Source: Bacillus atrophaeus (GTDB lineage Bacteria; Bacillota; Bacilli; Bacillales; Bacillaceae). From it: a stretch of DNA of 64,000 bases. The stretch spans positions 186,001-250,000 of the forward strand of contig NZ_LSBB01000001.1 in assembly GCF_001584335.1 (NCBI RefSeq), read 5' to 3'. The first letter of the stretch is position 1. Each line of letters starts with the position of its first letter. The translations under genes were made by a program, and so were the position numbers. Below the pieces are notes generated by a model. It did no database searches. It was not told where the DNA came from and saw only the letters and a program-made list of their open reading frames with translations. Shown in pieces: positions 40,818 to 49,429 of this stretch.

Positions 40818-41837
40818 ATGGCGATACTTGTAACAGGCGGAGCAGGCTATATCGGCAGTCATACATGTGTGGAATTATTGAATAGCGGCTATGATATCGT
40901 TGTTTTGGACAACCTTTCAAATAGCTCGGCGGAAGCGTTAAATCGGGTGCGGGAGATTACCGGAAAAGATTTGACTTTCTATGAAGCGGATCTGCTTGAT
41001 CGTGAAGCGGTAGACACTGTTTTTGCAGAAAATCATATTGAAGCCGTTATCCATTTTGCAGGATTAAAAGCTGTCGGGGAATCTGTTGTGATCCCGCTCA
41101 AATACTATCATAACAATTTGACCGGGACTTTTATTTTATGCGAAGTCATGGAGAAATACGGAGTAAAGAAAATCGTGTTCAGTTCGTCAGCGACAGTTTA
41201 CGGTGTGCCGGAAACCTCACCGATTACTGAAGATTTCCCATTGAGTGCGACGAATCCTTACGGGCAGACAAAGTTAATGCTGGAACAGATTTTGCGTGAT
41301 GTGTATAAGGCTGACGCGGAATGGAGCGTTGCTTTGCTGCGTTACTTTAACCCATTTGGCGCGCATCCAAGCGGACGTATCGGGGAGGACCCTAACGGCA
41401 TCCCGAATAACTTAATGCCTTATGTGGCGCAGGTAGCCGTCGGCAATCTGGATCAATTAAGCGTATTCGGCAACGACTATCCGACCAAAGACGGCACGGG
41501 CGTGCGGGATTACATCCATGTCGTCGATCTAGCGGAAGGCCATGTCAAAGCGCTTGAAAAAGTATTGAACTCCACAGGCGCCGACGCCTACAACCTAGGT
41601 ACGGGAACAGGCTACAGCGTGCTTGAAATGGTCAAAGCTTTTGAAAAGGTGTCAGGGAAAGACGTGCCGTACCGATTCGCCGACCGTCGCCCGGGAGACA
41701 TCGCGACATGCTTTGCAGACCCGTCAAAAGCCAAGAAAGAATTAGATTGGGAAGCGAAAAGAGGATTGGAAGAAATGTGTGCCGATTCATGGAGATGGCA
41801 GTCTTTGAATGTGAATGGGTACAAGGTGGTTAAATAA
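40818..41837 (+). CDS. galE: UDP-glucose 4-epimerase
   Basis: 339-residue NAD-dependent extended [13 protein letters not shown] at the N-terminus, FSSSATVYG and the catalytic YGQTK motif ([14 protein letters not shown]) are intact. It interconverts UDP-glucose and UDP-galactose for galactose use and exopolysaccharide/teichoic acid precursors. SD AGGGAGG. Single gene. Confidence 0.97.
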   Translation: MAILVTGGAGYIGSHTCVELLNSGYDIVVLDNLSNSSAEALNRVREITGKDLTFYEADLLDREAVDTVFAENHIEAVIHFAGLKAVGESVVIPLKYYHNNLTGTFILCEVMEKYGVKKIVFSSSATVYGVPETSPITEDFPLSATNPYGQTKLMLEQILRDVYKADAEWSVALLRYFNPFGAHPSGRIGEDPNGIPNNLMPYVAQVAVGNLDQLSVFGNDYPTKDGTGVRDYIHVVDLAEGHVKALEKVLNSTGADAYNLGTGTGYSVLEMVKAFEKVSGKDVPYRFADRRPGDIATCFADPSKAKKELDWEAKRGLEEMCADSWRWQSLNVNGYKVVK

Positions 41838-41876
41838 GATGGAGGCCTTCTCTTTTGAGGAGGTCTTTTTTAATAA

Positions 41877-41906
41877 AAATAGGGTGCCTTTTTGGCACCC
41901 TATTTG
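41877..41906. terminator. Bidirectional terminator
   Basis: AAATAGGGTGCC / GGCACCCTATTT around TTTTT between convergent galE and yxkC. Confidence 0.9.
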
Positions 41907-41909
41907 TCA

Positions 41910-42548
41910 TTATTTAATTTTAACTACAACGTCATTGCTGAATTTAAGTGACCAAGTTCCTTTTGAATAGGCGTCCTTGTCAATTTCAAATGCTTTGACA
42001 CCAGTCTCTTTAATATTCGGATTTAATTTACTAAGGATTTTGGAGTTATTCACTTTTGTTTCTGCAGCGTAACTTCCAGTAGCGTCAATATCTGAATCAT
42101 ACTCTGTTCCTTCTGAATCGACTAGTTTAATAGTTGGGATCGAAAATGAGCTTAACGGCTTTTTGGATACGTTTTTGATCGTGTATTGAACGGCAACTAA
42201 AACTCCGCCATCGGTTGCTTTTTTTTCAATAAACTGTGAACCTACTGAATCACGTTCTTCTACTTTAGTCACTGATACTTCAGTTTTTTCTGTTTTTACT
42301 GTATCGCCAACATTATAAGTTTTCTCTTTTTCTTCCTGACTGCTGCTGCCTGTTTTAGTTGATGCTTCAGAGCTTCCGCCGCCGCCCAGGTTTGAAATAA
42401 TAATAATGACGACAACTGCAAGAATAAACGTGATAATTTTATGTCTCATAAAAAAGTTACGCTGATCCTTACCGCAATTCGGACACTTCTTTACTCCCTT
42501 TGCAATCTCTTGACTGCAAGCTTTACAAGGTGCTAGTTTACCTGCCAT
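41910..42548 (-). CDS. yxkC: Zinc-ribbon membrane protein with DUF4352/DUF5067-like domain
   Basis: 212 residues. N-terminal cytosolic zinc ribbon (C8-x2-C11 and C22-x2-C25, CKAC...CPNC), a membrane segment about 35-55 (IITFILAVVVIIIISNL), a Ser/Thr/Glu linker, then an extracellular beta-sandwich (about 80-212) with TVKTEKTEVSVTKVEE and VAVQYTIKNVSKKPLS typical of DUF4352-type proteins. Role unknown; in strain 168 yxkC is linked to motility-time expression. SD TAGGAGG. Confidence 0.85.
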   Translation of the reverse strand: MAGKLAPCKACSQEIAKGVKKCPNCGKDQRNFFMRHKIITFILAVVVIIIISNLGGGGSSEASTKTGSSSQEEKEKTYNVGDTVKTEKTEVSVTKVEERDSVGSQFIEKKATDGGVLVAVQYTIKNVSKKPLSSFSIPTIKLVDSEGTEYDSDIDATGSYAAETKVNNSKILSKLNPNIKETGVKAFEIDKDAYSKGTWSLKFSNDVVVKIK

Positions 42549-42599
42549 GATTTTTCCTCCTATGTAAGTAACTGTTTAAAACATATGTACTATAATGCC

Positions 42600-42867
42600 T
42601 ATATATTTACACCTAGTCAATATAAAAATATAAAATTATATATTTTTTCGACATTTTATAGATCTTTTTTCTTGTAAAGTGAAGACTTTTTATAGTATCG
42701 GCTTTGTCATCTATTTGTTTAATAAATAATACTTTTTTCTATTTGTAGCGTACATGTCTCAATTTGTTTAAGTGATTGTCATTCTTTTGCAAATAACACT
42801 TGATTGAAGGCGGTAAGTCCCTTATAATGCTGGAAGGTGAACAAGAATATATACTGAAAAAAGTGGT
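42600..42867. other. Intergenic, promoters only
   Basis: AT-rich gap between divergent yxkC and the yxkD leader. No gene seen. TTGATTGAAGG...TATAAT (about 42801-42829) is a likely promoter for the guanidine riboswitch transcript. Confidence 0.45.
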
Positions 42868-42998
42868 TTTCTAGGGTTCCGCAATGCAAAATTGGTCTGG
42901 ACCGAGAGAAAACACATAACAGTCTGGCTGTTATGACACGGTGGGATAAAAGCCCAGGAGTTTCTGCTCTTTTGTGAGAGCGTACTCCTGGGTTTTTT
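42868..42998 (+). promoter_or_regulatory. Guanidine-I (ykkC-yxkD) riboswitch with terminator
   Basis: Contains CTAGGGTTCCG (42871-42881), TGGTCTGGACCGAGAG and ACACGGTGGGATAAAAGCCC, the conserved core of the ykkC-yxkD element. The overlapping terminator stem CCCAGGAGT (42953-42961) / ACTCCTGGG (42984-42992) is followed by TTTTTTT. Guanidinium binding should block the terminator and switch yxkD on. The core lacks features I would expect of ppGpp or PRPP subtypes, but I cannot exclude these by eye. Confidence 0.92.
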
Positions 42999-43031
42999 TG
43001 TTGATACTATCTGAAGGAGGAGTGTTTTGTG

Positions 43032-43868
43032 ATGAAAAAGAAAATGCTTGATGTGCTGATGCTTGTGATTGGCGCTTTTTTCTTCGCGCTTGCAGTGAAT
43101 TTATTCGCGATTCCCAATGACCTTGGGGAAGGCGGCGTTACTGGGATTACGCTGATTTTGTACTATGTGTTTCAATGGTCTCCCGGGGTGACAAACTTTA
43201 TATTAAACGCTTTTCTGCTATTGATCGGATATAAATTTCTCGACGGGAAAACTACGGTTTATACGATTATCGCCGTGGCAGCAAACTCGCTTTTTCTGCA
43301 TTTGACACACGGGTGGAGCACACCGTCTGATGAGCTGATCATTAACACAATTTTCGCAGGAGTGTTTGCGGGTGTCGGGATCGGCATGATCATTCGGGTC
43401 GGCGGCACAACAGCCGGTTCTGCGATTCTGGCCAGAATTGCTAATAAATATTTAGATTGGAATATCAGCTACGCGCTGCTCTTTTTCGATTTAATCGTTG
43501 TCTTCAGCTCTTATTTTATTATTGGTGCGGAAAAAATGATGTTTACGATTGTGATGCTGTACATCGGAACGAAAGTGATGGACTTCATTATTGAAGGCCT
43601 GAATACAAAAAAAGCGATTACTGTCATTTCGGAAAATAAAGGTGAAATAGCAGAGCAGGTCAATAAGCTGATGGACCGGGGCGTCACTATTTTGTCAGGA
43701 AAGGGGAACTATACGGGCCAGTCAAAAGAAATTTTGTACATCGTCATTAATAAACAGGAGCTTTCTATGCTGAAGAAAATCATCAGAAGCTGTGACAAAA
43801 AAGCGTTTGTGATCGTTCATGACGTGCGCGATGTGTTTGGTGAAGGGTTTGTGGATATTTCAAAATAA
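43032..43868 (+). CDS. yxkD: YitT-family membrane protein under guanidine riboswitch control
   Basis: 278 residues. Five or six membrane segments in the first 170 (for example VLMLVIGAFFFALAVNLF and LFFDLIVVFSSYFIIG), GVGIGMIIRVGGTTAGSAIL, then a C-terminal DUF2179 ferredoxin-like domain (AEQVNKLMDRGVTILSGKGNYTG). The riboswitch suggests a part in guanidine efflux or tolerance. SD AAGGAGGAG; GTG 43029 is also possible, but ATG 43032 gives 278 residues as in strain 168. Confidence 0.9.
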   Translation: MKKKMLDVLMLVIGAFFFALAVNLFAIPNDLGEGGVTGITLILYYVFQWSPGVTNFILNAFLLLIGYKFLDGKTTVYTIIAVAANSLFLHLTHGWSTPSDELIINTIFAGVFAGVGIGMIIRVGGTTAGSAILARIANKYLDWNISYALLFFDLIVVFSSYFIIGAEKMMFTIVMLYIGTKVMDFIIEGLNTKKAITVISENKGEIAEQVNKLMDRGVTILSGKGNYTGQSKEILYIVINKQELSMLKKIIRSCDKKAFVIVHDVRDVFGEGFVDISK

Positions 43869-43870
43869 GG

Positions 43871-43904
43871 AGGTCCCTCTGCGCAGATGCAGAGGGATCT
43901 ATTT
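43871..43904 (+). terminator. Terminator of yxkD
   Basis: GGTCCCTCTGC / GCAGAGGGATC stem with a TATTTG tail. Confidence 0.75.
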
Positions 43905-44090
43905 GTTTAGAACGGATATGTGCGGTATTGCTTCTGTATCGAAATCCATTTCGTCTCAATTCATGCATATCCTCTTTATTGCCGTTGCAGTAAACGAAAG
44001 AGGGCCATCTCATGCGAAAAAGAAGCTGGAGAACATGTGTATTTCGCCTTATACTGAAAATACATATCCTTACATAGGAGAGGAGACCAT

Positions 44091-44984
44091 ATGAAGTCGC
44101 TGCTGGCTATTTATCCCGGTTCGATTGTGTCTGACAAGCTTTGTACAAAGGAAGACTGCCTATGTTTTTTTGATGAAAACAGTCAGAAATATATCTCGAT
44201 CCCAAAAACGGAGATCAGCCAAAAGGAGACGTTGCTGCTCCAGTCATTTTTAACGCTAGCGGAAGAGGCGGATCACATGTCGTTCAAATCGCCAGAAGAA
44301 AACAAGTGGTTTGCGTTTCTATTCTCGAAAGGAGAAGTGCCCCCGAATATCACAAAGAGGACAAGGTTCATTCATTTTCATCTGATCGGCAAAACAGAAC
44401 GGGCGTCATTTGCGGAAGCGATGCGCCACTTTTGGCCGGTGTCTTTTGTGATCGTTTGGATGCATGAGGACAGAGGCGTGATTGTCGAGCAGGAAAGTGA
44501 AGCGGCGGCCGGGAAAGACGAACTGGAGTCGCTCGCTAGGGTTCTTGAAAGTGATTTCTACTTCAGTGTCCGTTTTTACGCCGGAAGGTTTTATGAAACA
44601 GATGAGCGCTTACGAAAACATTATGCCCGTGAACAAACGTATTTTCTATTTGCTGAAAAGCGGCTGCCGCAGGTTCAGCGTGTGACGTTTGATATCATGT
44701 TCCCTTTTTTATTATTAGAAGAAGAAAAGGAACAACTGAAATCACTGCTTTGTGAAGAAGCCGAGCTATTATTTGAAAATGAACCTGAGCTGAGAAAAAC
44801 GATCAAGCTGTTTATTGAAAACAACTCAAACGTGACATTAACAGCGAAAAAACTGCATCTGCACCGCAACAGCCTGCAGTACCGGATTGATAAATTTATC
44901 GAGCGGTCAGGAATAGACATTAAAACGTATACAGGCGCTCTGCTTGCGTATTTTATCTGCCTGCAAAGCGAAGGTTCAGAATAA
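44091..44984 (+). CDS. yxkF: PucR/CdaR-type HTH regulator YxkF
   Basis: 297 residues. C-terminal about 55 form the PucR-type HTH (NNSNVTLTAKKLHLHRNSLQ; RIDKFIERSGIDI). The N-terminal 230 are a poorly conserved sensor region with no metal or nucleotide motif that I can see. It lies directly before msmX on the same strand, but that gene has its own cre/promoter region. Targets are unknown. ATG 44091 has SD TAGGAGAGGAG. Confidence 0.85.
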   Translation: MKSLLAIYPGSIVSDKLCTKEDCLCFFDENSQKYISIPKTEISQKETLLLQSFLTLAEEADHMSFKSPEENKWFAFLFSKGEVPPNITKRTRFIHFHLIGKTERASFAEAMRHFWPVSFVIVWMHEDRGVIVEQESEAAAGKDELESLARVLESDFYFSVRFYAGRFYETDERLRKHYAREQTYFLFAEKRLPQVQRVTFDIMFPFLLLEEEKEQLKSLLCEEAELLFENEPELRKTIKLFIENNSNVTLTAKKLHLHRNSLQYRIDKFIERSGIDIKTYTGALLAYFICLQSEGSE

Positions 44985-45069
44985 ACTGGAAATATGCACG
45001 AAAACGACCGTGTGATTTTATGAATGCTGCCCATTTCAGTGTTGGATAAATGCTGATACACTTGATTTA

Positions 45070-45083
45070 AGAAAGCGTTTACA
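45070..45083 (+). promoter_or_regulatory. cre-like box upstream of msmX
   Basis: AGAAAGCGTTTACA, core AAAGCGTTTAC, 20 bases before the msmX start. Suggests CcpA repression of the shared sugar-ABC ATPase. Confidence 0.65.
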
Positions 45084-45103
45084 ACAATAAAGGGGGATGT
45101 TAG

Positions 45104-46204
45104 ATGGCTGAATTGCGGATGGAGAACATTTATAAATATTATGATCAGAAGGAAGCGGCGGTAGACGACTTTAATCTTCACATTGCGGATAAGGAATTTA
45201 TCGTATTTGTCGGCCCCTCCGGCTGCGGTAAATCAACGACACTGCGGATGGTCGCAGGACTTGAGGAAATTTCTAAAGGCGATTTTTATATTGAAGGAAA
45301 ACGGGTAAATGATGTGGCGCCAAAGGACAGGGATATCGCGATGGTGTTCCAAAACTACGCGCTCTATCCGCATATGACGGTATACGATAATATCGCATTC
45401 GGGCTGAAGCTCCGCAAAATGCCAAAGCCTGAAATTAAAAAAAGAGTGGAGGAAGCCGCTAAAATTCTCGGGCTGGAAGAATATTTGCACCGCAAGCCTA
45501 AAGCGCTCTCAGGCGGGCAGAGACAGCGGGTTGCGCTGGGAAGGGCGATTGTGCGGGATGCGAAGGTATTCCTGATGGATGAGCCTTTGTCGAACCTGGA
45601 TGCAAAGCTTCGGGTGCAAATGAGAGCCGAAATTATTAAACTCCACCAGAGACTGCAGACCACCACGATTTACGTCACGCATGATCAGACAGAAGCACTG
45701 ACGATGGCGACTCGTATTGTGGTCATGAAGGACGGCAAAATTCAGCAGATCGGGACGCCGAAGGATGTTTACGAATTCCCTGAAAACGTATTCGTGGGCG
45801 GTTTTATCGGATCACCAGCCATGAACTTTTTCAAAGGAAAGCTGTCTGACGGCACAATCAAAATCGGTTCTTACGTATTGAGCGTGCCGGAGGGGAAAAT
45901 GAAGGTGCTTCGTGAAAAAGGCTACATTGGCAAAGAAGTCATTTTCGGCATCCGCCCTGAGGATATTCATGATGAATTGATTGTCGTGGAATCGTATAAG
46001 AGCTCTTCAATTAAAGCGAAAATCAATGTTGCGGAGCTCCTGGGATCTGAGATCATGATTTATTCGCAAATCGATAACCAGGACTTTATTGCGCGTATCG
46101 ACGCCCGGCTCGATATTCAGTCAGGTGATGAGCTGACGGTTGCGTTTGATATGAATAAGGCGCATTTTTTTGACGGTGAAACCGAAGTCAGAATTCGATC
46201 ATAG
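45104..46204 (+). CDS. msmX: Multi-sugar ABC transporter ATPase MsmX
   Basis: 366 residues. Walker A GPSGCGKST, Q-loop VFQNYALYPHMTV, signature LSGGQRQRVALG, Walker B VFLMDEPLSNLDA, switch His in THDQTEA, and a C-terminal OB-fold (about 240-366) as in MalK. MsmX energises several sugar importers in B. subtilis (maltodextrin, arabino-oligosaccharides, galactan, pectin oligosaccharides), so it could serve the pectin breakdown products released by the lyase at 9.8 kb. SD AAGGGGGATG. Confidence 0.96.
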   Translation: MAELRMENIYKYYDQKEAAVDDFNLHIADKEFIVFVGPSGCGKSTTLRMVAGLEEISKGDFYIEGKRVNDVAPKDRDIAMVFQNYALYPHMTVYDNIAFGLKLRKMPKPEIKKRVEEAAKILGLEEYLHRKPKALSGGQRQRVALGRAIVRDAKVFLMDEPLSNLDAKLRVQMRAEIIKLHQRLQTTTIYVTHDQTEALTMATRIVVMKDGKIQQIGTPKDVYEFPENVFVGGFIGSPAMNFFKGKLSDGTIKIGSYVLSVPEGKMKVLREKGYIGKEVIFGIRPEDIHDELIVVESYKSSSIKAKINVAELLGSEIMIYSQIDNQDFIARIDARLDIQSGDELTVAFDMNKAHFFDGETEVRIRS

Positions 46205-46211
46205 CGTTTGC

Positions 46212-46243
46212 AAAACCAGACATGAAAAATGTGTCTGGTTTTT
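46212..46243 (+). terminator. Terminator of msmX
   Basis: AAAACCAGACA / TGTCTGGTTTT stem followed by TTGAT. Confidence 0.85.
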
Positions 46244-46315
46244 TGATATGAACCTAAAAACCTATAAAAACAAACCGATAAGAAGAGTAAGAAATAGACA
46301 GAAAGCAGGAAAAAA

Positions 46316-47164
46316 ATGAAGCGGTTGGTTTTGAACTTGTGGCTTATTGCCGGATTGTTTGTTCTTGCGGCTTGTTCAGAACAAGAGGCAAATGCGGAGC
46401 AATCTGTGCCAAAAGCTGTACAGAAAACATCAGAAGCAATGAAAGAAACAGAGGATATTCCACAAGGGAAAAGGGATACGTCCGATTGGTTGAAAACAAA
46501 AGGAAAGGCGAAATTGCCAATTTTGATGTATCACAGTATTTCAACAGGAAACAGTCTCCGGGTGCCGCGCGAGGAATTCCAAGCCCATATGAAATGGCTG
46601 CATGACAACGGCTATCAAACGCTGTCGCCTGAAGAAGCGTATATCATGCTGACGGAGGATAAGAAACCGAGTGAAAAATGTGTGCTGATTACATTTGATG
46701 ACGGGTATACGGATAATTACACGAAGGCGTATCCGGTGTTAAAGAAATACGGAATGAGGGCCACGATTTTTATGATCGGCACATCCATCGGGCATAAGCA
46801 TCACCTTACAGAAGGCCAAATGAAGGAAATGGCGGAAAACGGCGTGTCCATAGAAAGCCATACCATTCATCATTTAGAGCTGAACGGGCTGACTGCTGAA
46901 CAGCAGCACAGTGAGATGGCTGATTCAAAGAAGTTGTTTGATCACATGTTTCATCAGAAAACGTCGATCATCAGCTATCCTGTGGGGCGCTATAATGAAG
47001 ATACGTTGAAAAAAGCTGAAGAAACCGGCTATCAAATGGGCGTAACGACAGAGCCAGGTGCAGCATCAAGAGATCAGGGACTGTACTCGCTTCATCGTGT
47101 GCGTATTTCCCCGGGAATGTCAGCGGAAGCTTTTGGATCGCTTCTTGAACAAGCTGTTAAGTAA
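46316..47164 (+). CDS. yxkH: Lipoprotein polysaccharide deacetylase YxkH
   Basis: 282 residues. Lipoprotein signal with lipobox LAAC (Cys20). NodB/CE4 domain about 65-280: LMYHSI, TFDDGYTDNY (catalytic Asp-Asp of motif 1), ESHTIHHLELN (H-x3-H metal motif), ISYPVGRYNE and the final VRISPGMS. It probably deacetylates cell-wall or biofilm polysaccharides on the outer face of the membrane. SD GCAGGAAAA is weak-moderate. Confidence 0.9.
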   Translation: MKRLVLNLWLIAGLFVLAACSEQEANAEQSVPKAVQKTSEAMKETEDIPQGKRDTSDWLKTKGKAKLPILMYHSISTGNSLRVPREEFQAHMKWLHDNGYQTLSPEEAYIMLTEDKKPSEKCVLITFDDGYTDNYTKAYPVLKKYGMRATIFMIGTSIGHKHHLTEGQMKEMAENGVSIESHTIHHLELNGLTAEQQHSEMADSKKLFDHMFHQKTSIISYPVGRYNEDTLKKAEETGYQMGVTTEPGAASRDQGLYSLHRVRISPGMSAEAFGSLLEQAVK

Positions 47165-47174
47165 AAGACGGTGT

Positions 47175-47375
47175 TTATTCACATCCGCCGCCCCCATCAC
47201 ATCCGGAATCGCTTGAAAAACCGCCCCCGTCACAGCCGGAATGGTGTGTATAACCGCTGGATGTGTCCCAAAATCCATTGTCTGCTCGGCGTGTTTTCGT
47301 TTTTGAAGGCTTTGGATTAACGAGGCAATAGATGATGTAACTGATTAATAAACTGGATATGATGATATAAATCAT
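47175..47375 (-). CDS. yxzE: Small membrane-anchored Gly/Cys-rich peptide YxzE
   Basis: 66 residues: a membrane segment (IYIIISSLLISYIIYCLV), a basic stretch, then a Gly/Cys/Ser tail with two CDGGG-type repeats (SGCDGGGF and SGCDGGGGCE) and HHSG. The family is widespread in Bacillus and has been described as bacteriocin-like, without proven function. It is convergent with yxkH, 10 bases apart. SD AAAGGAGG. Confidence 0.8.
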   Translation of the reverse strand: MIYIIISSLLISYIIYCLVNPKPSKTKTRRADNGFWDTSSGYTHHSGCDGGGFSSDSGCDGGGGCE

Positions 47376-47450
47376 AGGAACCTCCTTTTATGTGGTTTCT
47401 GTAATACGAAGCGCGGGCCAAAAAGTTTCAGACGCAACGAACATAAAAAG

Positions 47451-47487
47451 AAGCAAGTTCCTCTGCATGCAGAAGGACTTGCTTTTT
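47451..47487 (-). terminator. Terminator downstream of cimH
   Basis: AAGCAAGTTCCTCTGC / GCAGAAGGACTTGCTT stem with T tract on the plus strand and A-rich flank on the other. It can end transcription of cimH (minus) or read-through from the right. Confidence 0.75.
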
Positions 47488-47504
47488 TATTTTCTAGGAA
47501 ATAA

Positions 47505-48842
47505 TCAATAAAATTGGTGCAGCAGCAATAAGGTCAGAGACACGGTGATCGCTCCGCCGATTCGGGTCGAGACTTGGGCGAACGGCATGAGTTCAAGACG
47601 TTCGGCCGCGCTGAGTATCGCTACGTCACCGGTTCCGCCTTGTCCTGAATGGCAAGCATTAATAATAGCGGTTTCGATTGGATACATATTCAGCCATTTG
47701 CCGGTGAAAAACCCAACAGTCATCATCGTGACGACAACTGATAAGATTGTAATGATATTGCTGAGATTGAAGGCGGCAACCAGCTTGTCCCACGGTGTCA
47801 TTGAAACGCCGATCGCGAATAATAACGGATAGGTGACGGCGGTTGAAAAAAAGCGGGAAACGCCAAAGGCTCCATTTTCTATCGATGCAGGAACCAGTTT
47901 GAAAAGTTTAATCAGAACGGCTAACACCAGCATAGCGACCGGAGCGGGAAACCCGAAGAAGTCATGAGCCAGCATTCCGACCAGATATAAAGAAACAGCA
48001 AGAATACCGCCTGACGCAACGAGAGAAAGGTTAAAAAGCTGTTCGCCTTTGTCCTCTTGATCAAGGTTGGTTGACTGTTGATCAGATCGGTCTACTTTTC
48101 CGTTTCCCGTCCATTCCGGTTTTTTCTTACCGATGACATTTAACATTCCGGCTAAGACAATCGCGCAAAGACTTCCGAGCATGATAGAAGGCAGGACGAG
48201 TGCAAACGCTTCCCCTTGAGACATCGGCATGATGTCTGAATATCCGATTGATAGAGGAATAGCGCCTTCTCCGACACCACCCGCCATAATCGGAATAACG
48301 ACGTACAGCAGCGTATGCTGAAATCCAAGGCCGAGCAGTGTTCCGACAGCTAATCCAACGCAGGCAGCGACAATAGAGCCGGCAATAAGCGGAATAAAGA
48401 TTTTGACGAAAGCTTTGATTAAGACCTCCCTTTTCATGCCCAGAATACTTCCGACAACGATGCCGGCAATAAATAAATAAAGGAAGTTTGAGTTTTCAGT
48501 AAATTCTGTTGTTGAAGAAATAATATCTTTTGGAAGCAGATGATAGTAGACGACAGCGGACGGTATAAAAGTAGCGAGAATTGCCGGGCCTCCTATTGAT
48601 CGGACAATCGGGATAGATTTTCCGATTTGGGCGAAAGTGAATCCGAAAAAACTCATGATGGCGATAGACGATAAAATATCGCTTTTCACATTATGAGTCA
48701 TGACAAACACAGTAATTAAAATCAATAGCAAGACATAAACCGGCAATGGTATAATGCCGATTTTTATATTCATTGCTCTGGCAAAGTGATTTTCTTTTTG
48801 CACCCCTTGTAGTGAATCCGTTTGCAACTTTGGAACTCCCAT
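47505..48842 (-). CDS. cimH: Citrate/malate:H+ symporter CimH (2-HCT family)
   Basis: 445 residues with about 11 membrane segments. 2-hydroxycarboxylate transporter motifs: the GGxG loops PIMAGGVGEGAIPLSIGY and CHSGQGGTGDVAIL. Imports S-malate and citrate with protons. GGGGGA before two consecutive ATGs favours the second (48842). A 12-kDa hydrophilic loop (Asp/Gln/Asn-rich, about 250) divides the two halves as in the family. Confidence 0.92.
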   Translation of the reverse strand: MGVPKLQTDSLQGVQKENHFARAMNIKIGIIPLPVYVLLLILITVFVMTHNVKSDILSSIAIMSFFGFTFAQIGKSIPIVRSIGGPAILATFIPSAVVYYHLLPKDIISSTTEFTENSNFLYLFIAGIVVGSILGMKREVLIKAFVKIFIPLIAGSIVAACVGLAVGTLLGLGFQHTLLYVVIPIMAGGVGEGAIPLSIGYSDIMPMSQGEAFALVLPSIMLGSLCAIVLAGMLNVIGKKKPEWTGNGKVDRSDQQSTNLDQEDKGEQLFNLSLVASGGILAVSLYLVGMLAHDFFGFPAPVAMLVLAVLIKLFKLVPASIENGAFGVSRFFSTAVTYPLLFAIGVSMTPWDKLVAAFNLSNIITILSVVVTMMTVGFFTGKWLNMYPIETAIINACHSGQGGTGDVAILSAAERLELMPFAQVSTRIGGAITVSLTLLLLHQFY

Positions 48843-48963
48843 CATAATCCCCCATTCTCTTTGCAGAAAAAATGTTAACTATATTAAGTATACTGAAAAA
48901 TTTAAATTATTCATATAATAGAAATTTACTATCCCTGTTAAAAAGGTTTGGATGGATACAAGT

Positions 48964-49097
48964 AAAGGGGCGGCCGACTCAAATTGGATGATACGAAAAA
49001 ACAAAGGCTGCCGCTGTTCGATGAGAAAGCGGAAAACATCATCGGAAAGCTGGTTTACCATCATTTTTGCAGTGAAAGGAGCATTTTATTCGCGTGA
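48964..49097 (+). pseudogene. Possible small gene fragment upstream of cyd
   Basis: Frame following a TAA reads RLKLDDTKKQRLPLFDEKAE and IIGKLVYHHFCSERSILFA, ending in TGA. Protein-like, but no start codon with SD, so possibly a relic. Family not recognised. Confidence 0.3.
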
Positions 49098-49314
49098 TTT
49101 TCTGAGTTGATGTACGATAATAGAGGGTCATTTTTCCTAGCCTCAGTCATAAATCAGCTACAAATTAGACAATAATCAGTCACAAAATAAACCGTTTTTT
49201 AGGTATATTGGTCTTTTTTTTTGAAGCAAATCGTTGTAAAGTACTTATTATGAACCATGTGAAGATTGCTTAAACTATTACATTAGCGATCAATGGGAAC
49301 ATAATTTGACGTAT

Positions 49315-49396
49315 TTGTGAAATGTTGAACAATATTTTAGTCTATTTTGTGAAATGGTGATCAATATCATAACCTGATTTGTGAAACATTGAGCAA
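49315..49396 (+). promoter_or_regulatory. Three Rex operators upstream of cydA
   Basis: TTGTGAAATGTTGAACAA (49315-49332), TTGTGAAATGGTGATCAA (49347-49364) and TTGTGAAACATTGAGCAA (49379-49396) each match the Rex consensus TTGTGAAnnnnnTnnnCAA. Spacing is exactly 32 bases, about three helical turns, so the dimers lie on one face. NADH-sensing Rex is the known repressor of cydABCD. Confidence 0.92.
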
Positions 49397-49429
49397 TACT
49401 ATTTTGAAACAGGAATGGAGGATTACCGC

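Noticed and set aside
43819-44094. 91-codon plus-strand frame between yxkD and yxkF
   Set aside because: Starts inside yxkD, runs through its terminator and into the yxkF SD; no own SD.
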